A stretch of DNA of 64,000 bases. Origin: Microbacterium sp. LCT-H2. Its GTDB lineage: Bacteria; Actinomycetota; Actinomycetes; Actinomycetales; Microbacteriaceae. The DNA is taken from assembly GCF_001866135.1 (NCBI RefSeq), contig NZ_MODW01000003.1, positions 1 through 64,000 of the forward strand, written 5' to 3'. The notes under the pieces are model-generated. The model was not told where the DNA came from and searched no databases. It saw only the letters and a list, made by a program, of their open reading frames with translations. Positions 60,358 to 64,000 of this stretch are shown one piece after another; the stretch's first letter is position 1, and the number at the start of each line of letters is the position of its first letter. Position numbers and translations under genes: made by a program.

Positions 60358-61298
60358 AGCCGGCGGCGTCGCCAGGGCACCGCGACCAGCACCGAGCCGA
60401 CCGCCACGATCACCATCGCGACCACCTGCCACAGCGCCGGTCCCGCCTGCGCCGGCCAGAGCAGGTCGATCACGACGGACGTGACGAGCTGCCCGAGCAC
60501 CGAACCCAACCCCATCAGCAGCACGCCGGTGTGCGCGACGATGAACGCGCCGAGCAGGATGTAACCCGCCCCCAGGAAGCCGCCGAGGTAGAGCCAGGGC
60601 TCGGTCGGCAGCGCGGCCGGCCATCCCCGCACGGCGACGCTGATGCCGGCGGCGACCGCGAGCACCAGGGTGCCGGCGATGAAGCTCATGAGCGTGGCGG
60701 CGATCGGCGACTGCACGCGTTGAGCCAGCCGCCCGTTCGTCGCCGCCTGCCAGGCGATGCCGACACCCGCGGCGAAGGGCAGCAGGAGCATCCACAGCGG
60801 AGCGGTCGCCAGCACGTCGCCCGAGAGGGAGATCCCGACCGCGGCGAGCGCCAACACCCCGCCCATCACCCGACCGGGGGTGACGGCCACGACACCGGCC
60901 GGCCCGAAGCCGATGCGGTCGAGGACGAGGCCGTGCAGGGTCTGCCCTGCCACGACACCCACCGTGAAGAGGGAGACGCCGAGGATCCCCGCCGTCAGAC
61001 CCTGGGTGGACACGGTGAGAGCGCCGCAGGCTCCCCCGAGGAGCATCCAGAACGGGATGCTCCGATCGCGGATGCCGCGCCCGAGGCGCAGGGCACCACG
61101 TCGCGCCGAAGGCAGGAAGGAGATGACCACGGCGAGGGCCACGAGTCCTACCGCGAAGGAGAGGAAGCCGGCGACGATGCCGTTGTCGACGCGCACGCCC
61201 AGGACCCCGTTGATGCGCGCCTGGATCGCGGTCATGACTCCGATCGCGACGGCTCCCCCGAGCGCCAGAGGAGCAGGGATGCGGCGGGCGGGGGTCAC
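60354..61298 (-). CDS. DUF606/YdcZ-type DMT transporter (EamA-like)
   Basis: The 314-residue protein has 10 membrane helices in two five-helix repeats, beginning LALGGAVAIGVMTAIQARIN and with SVLGQLVTSVVIDLLWPAQ in the second half. This is the fused two-domain form of the YdcZ/DUF606 small transporters. It may export small metabolites; substrate unknown. GTG start. Divergent from an ABC exporter operon, sharing its operator-bearing region. Confidence 0.85.
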   Translation of the reverse strand: MTPARRIPAPLALGGAVAIGVMTAIQARINGVLGVRVDNGIVAGFLSFAVGLVALAVVISFLPSARRGALRLGRGIRDRSIPFWMLLGGACGALTVSTQGLTAGILGVSLFTVGVVAGQTLHGLVLDRIGFGPAGVVAVTPGRVMGGVLALAAVGISLSGDVLATAPLWMLLLPFAAGVGIAWQAATNGRLAQRVQSPIAATLMSFIAGTLVLAVAAGISVAVRGWPAALPTEPWLYLGGFLGAGYILLGAFIVAHTGVLLMGLGSVLGQLVTSVVIDLLWPAQAGPALWQVVAMVIVAVGSVLVAVPWRRRRL

Positions 61299-61345
61299 CT
61301 GTCGACACTATCGGAGCCTCCGCGCGCACCTGTCCTCCACGGTGC

Positions 61346-61399
61346 CGTCCTCCTGGAGGACGAGCGCACCGCATCAGGGAATCGTCCTGCAGGAGGACG
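61346..61399. promoter_or_regulatory. Duplicated 17-bp palindromic operator before the ABC exporter
   Basis: CGTCCTCCTGGAGGACG (61346-61362) and CGTCCTGCAGGAGGACG (61383-61399) are nearly perfect palindromes of the same sequence, 37 bp apart, with a half site TGTCCTCC at 61331-61338. They lie between the divergent DMT transporter and the ABC exporter-kinase operon. Likely binding sites of the response regulator that should follow the kinase beyond the window. Confidence 0.6.
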
Positions 61400-61419
61400 C
61401 GCGCCGGCCCGATGATCCG

Positions 61420-61425
61420 TAGCGT
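61420..61425 (+). promoter_or_regulatory. -10 box TAGCGT of the ABC exporter operon
   Basis: TAGCGT ends 7 bases before the ATG at 61433, marking the true start and a leaderless mRNA. The second palindrome ends 20 bases upstream, where a -35 element would be. Confidence 0.45.
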
Positions 61426-61432
61426 GGTGCCC

Positions 61433-62344
61433 ATGATCACCGCAGAAGGCCTCACCAAGAGATTCGGGGACAAGACCGCCGTCGACGGCGTGTCCTTCAC
61501 CGTGCAGCCGGGGAGCGTCACCGGCTTCCTCGGACCGAACGGCGCAGGGAAGTCGACGACCATGCGCATGATCGTCGGGCTGGACCGTCCGACGGCGGGC
61601 CGGGCCACCGTGGCCGGCCAGGAGTATCGCAAGCTCCGCGCCCCGCTTACCGAGGTCGGCGTGCTCCTCGATGCCAAGGCCGTGCACACCGGTCGGACAG
61701 CGCGGGATCACCTCCGCGCGATGGCAGCCACGCACGGCATCCCGACCTCCCGTGTCGACGAGGTCATCGAGCTCGCCGGCATCGGCGCGGTCGCCCGCAA
61801 GCGCGCCGGGAAGTTCTCGCTCGGCATGGGGCAGCGACTGGGGATCGCCTCCGCGCTGCTCGGCGATCCGCACACCCTCATCCTCGACGAGCCGGTCAAC
61901 GGCCTCGACCCGGAGGGCGTCCGCTGGGTGCGGCAGTTCGTCCGGCATGCCGCCTCCGAGGGACGGACGGTCCTGCTCTCCAGCCACCTCATGAGCGAGA
62001 TGGCGCAGACCGCGGACCACGTCATCGTGATGGGACGGGGCAAGGTCCTCGCCGACGCCCCGCTCGCGGAGCTCGTCCGCTCCTGGACGACCAACCGCGT
62101 CCGCGTGCGGACACCCCGCCCGACCGACCTCGTGGCCGCTGTGGGCGGTCCGGACGTGGAGATCGTCAGCGCGGCTCCCGATCTGCTCGACATCGCAGGG
62201 CTCCCGGCAGCCCGCATCGGCGACCTCGCCGCGGAGCGCGGCATTCCGCTGCACGAACTCACCCCGACCACCGGATCCCTCGAAGAGGCCTACCTCGCCC
62301 TCACCGGCGACGCCGTCGAGTACCGCACGAAGGAGCTCTCATGA
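61433..62344 (+). CDS. ABC exporter ATP-binding protein
   Basis: The 303-residue protein has Walker A GFLGPNGAGKSTTMR, signature FSLGMGQRLGIA, Walker B LILDEPVNGLDPEG and the switch His in LLSSHLMSEM. A roughly 90-residue C-terminal domain as in bacitracin/lantibiotic-immunity-type ATPases follows. It drives the permease encoded next. The ATG at 61433 is preferred to 61412 because of the -10 box and domain start. Overlaps the permease gene by 4 bp. Confidence 0.93.
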   Translation: MITAEGLTKRFGDKTAVDGVSFTVQPGSVTGFLGPNGAGKSTTMRMIVGLDRPTAGRATVAGQEYRKLRAPLTEVGVLLDAKAVHTGRTARDHLRAMAATHGIPTSRVDEVIELAGIGAVARKRAGKFSLGMGQRLGIASALLGDPHTLILDEPVNGLDPEGVRWVRQFVRHAASEGRTVLLSSHLMSEMAQTADHVIVMGRGKVLADAPLAELVRSWTTNRVRVRTPRPTDLVAAVGGPDVEIVSAAPDLLDIAGLPAARIGDLAAERGIPLHELTPTTGSLEEAYLALTGDAVEYRTKELS

Positions 62345-63165
62345 CCGCCGCCCCCGCCGTGACGACTCCGGCCGTCGCGCCCCCCGCCACCGACTCGGGC
62401 CGGCGCCTCACCTTCCCGCGCGCCGTGCGCGGTGAGGCGATCAAGCTCATCACCCTCCGGTCCACCTGGTGGTCCATCGCGATCGCCGCCGCGCTCACGA
62501 TCGGCATCGCCGTCCTCATCGCTCAAGCGATCGACGCCCCCGGCTTCGACCCGATCCAGGCCGTCGTCATGCCGATCCAGTTCACGATGCTGCTCGCCGG
62601 CATCATCGGAGCGATCTCGGTGACCGGCGAGTACTCCACGGGCATGATCCGCTCGACGCTGACGGCCGACCCGATCCGCGGGTCCGTGCTGCTGGCGAAG
62701 TCGCTCGTGCTCGCGGCCTTCCTCTTCCTGTCGTCGCTGGTCATCTTCGGCGTCGCCGCGGTCGCTGTGTCCGCCGTGGTCGCAGGACGGGAGCAGGGCA
62801 TCGACTGGACGGACCCCGCGACCTCCGTCCTGCCGATCGTCGTCGCCTCGCTCGCCATGGCCGTCTTCGCGCTGATCGGCGTGGCCTTCGGCTTCATCCT
62901 GCGCTCGGGCGCCGGAGCGATCGCGGCGACCGTCGGTCTGCTGTTCGTGCTTCCGATCGTCGCGAGCTTCTTCTCGATGGCGGGAGAGGCCTGGGCCTGG
63001 GTCATCGACGCGTCGGCCTACCTGCCGGTCGCCGCCGCGCAGAACGCGATCCTGCCGGGTGACACCGCGACGCTGGATGCGCCGGTCGCCTTCCTCACCC
63101 TCGGCTGCTGGGTGGTCGGCGGTCTGCTGGCCGCGTGGGCGGTCCTCCGCACGCGGGACGCGTAG
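62341..63165 (+). CDS. ABC-2-type permease
   Basis: The 274-residue protein has a cytoplasmic N-terminus and six membrane helices (about 45-65, 80-97, 120-145, 160-180, 190-215, 245-268), with SVTGEYSTGMIRSTLTADPI after the second. It is the membrane part of the exporter, of the kind used for antibiotic or peptide resistance. The kinase gene starts 8 bases after its stop. Confidence 0.9.
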   Translation: MTAAPAVTTPAVAPPATDSGRRLTFPRAVRGEAIKLITLRSTWWSIAIAAALTIGIAVLIAQAIDAPGFDPIQAVVMPIQFTMLLAGIIGAISVTGEYSTGMIRSTLTADPIRGSVLLAKSLVLAAFLFLSSLVIFGVAAVAVSAVVAGREQGIDWTDPATSVLPIVVASLAMAVFALIGVAFGFILRSGAGAIAATVGLLFVLPIVASFFSMAGEAWAWVIDASAYLPVAAAQNAILPGDTATLDAPVAFLTLGCWVVGGLLAAWAVLRTRDA

Positions 63166-63173
63166 GAGACCGG

Positions 63174-64000
63174 GTGCCGGCGAAGCGACGCGGAACGGAC
63201 ACGGTCCGGGAGGACGGGGGGCTGCGGCTCCCTCGTCCTCCCGGCGTGTTCCGGCGTTTCTGGGCGCGCCATCCCGTCCTCGCCGACGTCCTGCTCGCCC
63301 TGCTCTGCATCGTCCTCACGATCACACCCGCCGCGCGCATCGACGATGCCGACCGCGGCCCCGTCGGGCTCGTGCTCGCCGCCCTGCTGCCGCTCTGCGT
63401 GGTCGTGGCCTCCGCCACCCTGCTCTGGCGCCGACGGAAGCCCTGGCTCCCCGCGATCGCGGCGATCCTGCTCGACGTCTTCCTCCTGTTCACCGCGCTG
63501 CCGGGGAGCAGCCCGCTGCTGCTGTTCGCCGGCTACTCCCTCGCCGTCTACCGCTCCACCCGTGCCGCGTGGACCGCTTTCGGCATCGGCGTCGCAGCCA
63601 GCGCCTCGGGAGCCGGGCTTCTCCTCTGGGCGGGCATCTTCACATTGCAAGAGGCGGTCAACGCCCTGCTCGGCACGGTCGTGCTCGGTCTCATCGGCAC
63701 TCTGATCGGCGCGAACGTCGGGAGTCGGAAGCGGTATCTCGACGCTGTCATCGACCGCTCGCGACAGCTCCTCGTGGAGCGGGACCAGCAGGCGCAGCTC
63801 GCCGCGGCGGCGGAGCGGGCACGGATCGCGCGGGAGATGCACGACATCGTGTCGCACTCCCTGACCGTGGTCGTGGCACTGTCCGAGGGCGCGGCCGCCA
63901 CTCCGGACCGCGAACAGGCACGCGCGGCGGCCACCTCTGCGGCGGATACCGCCCGCAGCGCGCTCACCCAGATGCGGGCGATGCTCGGCGTGCTGCGGGA
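63174..64000 (+). CDS. NarL-type sensor histidine kinase, cut by the window end
   Basis: The frame is open from GTG 63174 (GGAG 6 bases upstream) to the last base, 275 codons so far. It encodes four or more membrane helices (about 40-165), then the HisKA_3 box ERARIAREMHDIVSHSLTVV with the phospho-acceptor His in M-H-D-I-V-S-H. The ATPase domain lies beyond the window. It probably senses a compound moved by the ABC exporter and controls a LuxR-type regulator encoded next. Confidence 0.9.
   Translation, partial: MPAKRRGTDTVREDGGLRLPRPPGVFRRFWARHPVLADVLLALLCIVLTITPAARIDDADRGPVGLVLAALLPLCVVVASATLLWRRRKPWLPAIAAILLDVFLLFTALPGSSPLLLFAGYSLAVYRSTRAAWTAFGIGVAASASGAGLLLWAGIFTLQEAVNALLGTVVLGLIGTLIGANVGSRKRYLDAVIDRSRQLLVERDQQAQLAAAAERARIAREMHDIVSHSLTVVVALSEGAAATPDREQARAAATSAADTARSALTQMRAMLGVLR

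Overview
This is a high-GC actinobacterial chromosome segment, most likely from Microbacterium or a close Microbacteriaceae relative. The evidence is the C50-carotenoid operon, the Lsr2, DUF3263, DUF3027, XPB and DtxR genes, a SF1-like protein ending in the nuclease-like domain named after a Microbacterium testaceum locus, and many genes with a TANNNT -10 box 6-7 bases before the start codon (leaderless mRNA style). I see no phage, IS or CRISPR.

Layout. 1-1000: a lower-GC patch with a coupled membrane protein and short AraC-type regulator. 1012-2980: an oxidoreductase and a NYN-LOTUS RNase-like protein. 3005-14230: a carbohydrate module. A 7-gene minus-strand operon (Gfo/Idh dehydrogenase, ABC ATPase, two permeases, lipoprotein binding protein, two TIM-barrel isomerases) lies divergent from a ROK regulator. 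A second dehydrogenase/isomerase pair lies divergent from a TetR regulator. 14988-23722: mixed small genes, including a XRE regulator with an ImmA/IrrE-type protease and a divergent XRE gene. 23750-26018: the galU, 5-formyl-THF cyclo-ligase, fmdB and mscL neighbourhood. 26088-30003: a large SF1-helicase-like protein with broken ATPase motifs plus a coupled 65-residue protein. 30186: an alkyltransferase-like protein lacking its catalytic Cys. 30761-33709: an acetate/monocarboxylate symporter operon divergent from a RamA-like regulator. 33799: lsr2. 34179-42785: crtR divergent from idi-crtE-crtB-crtI-crtYe-crtYf-crtEb-mmpL. 42804: tRNA-Arg(CCU). 43731: an M23 peptidase with a highly structured leader. 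44799-46714: dtxR with an iron box, divergent from serC. 46724-51500: DUF3027/cold-shock pair and an XPB helicase with partner. 51516-55493: CPBP protease, two-component system, WXG100 protein. 55562: groEL under CIRCE control. 57306-61298: envelope and housekeeping genes. 61433-64000: ABC exporter plus sensor kinase, preceded by a duplicated palindrome; the kinase runs off the window end.

How the parts work together. The sugar operon probably imports an unidentified rare sugar or polyol and converts it by NAD(P)-dependent oxidation and ketose isomerisation under ROK/TetR control. The crt operon takes IPP to a C50 carotenoid under a MarR-type (CrtR-like) repressor. Most operons use 1-8 bp stop/start overlaps, so translation is tightly coupled.
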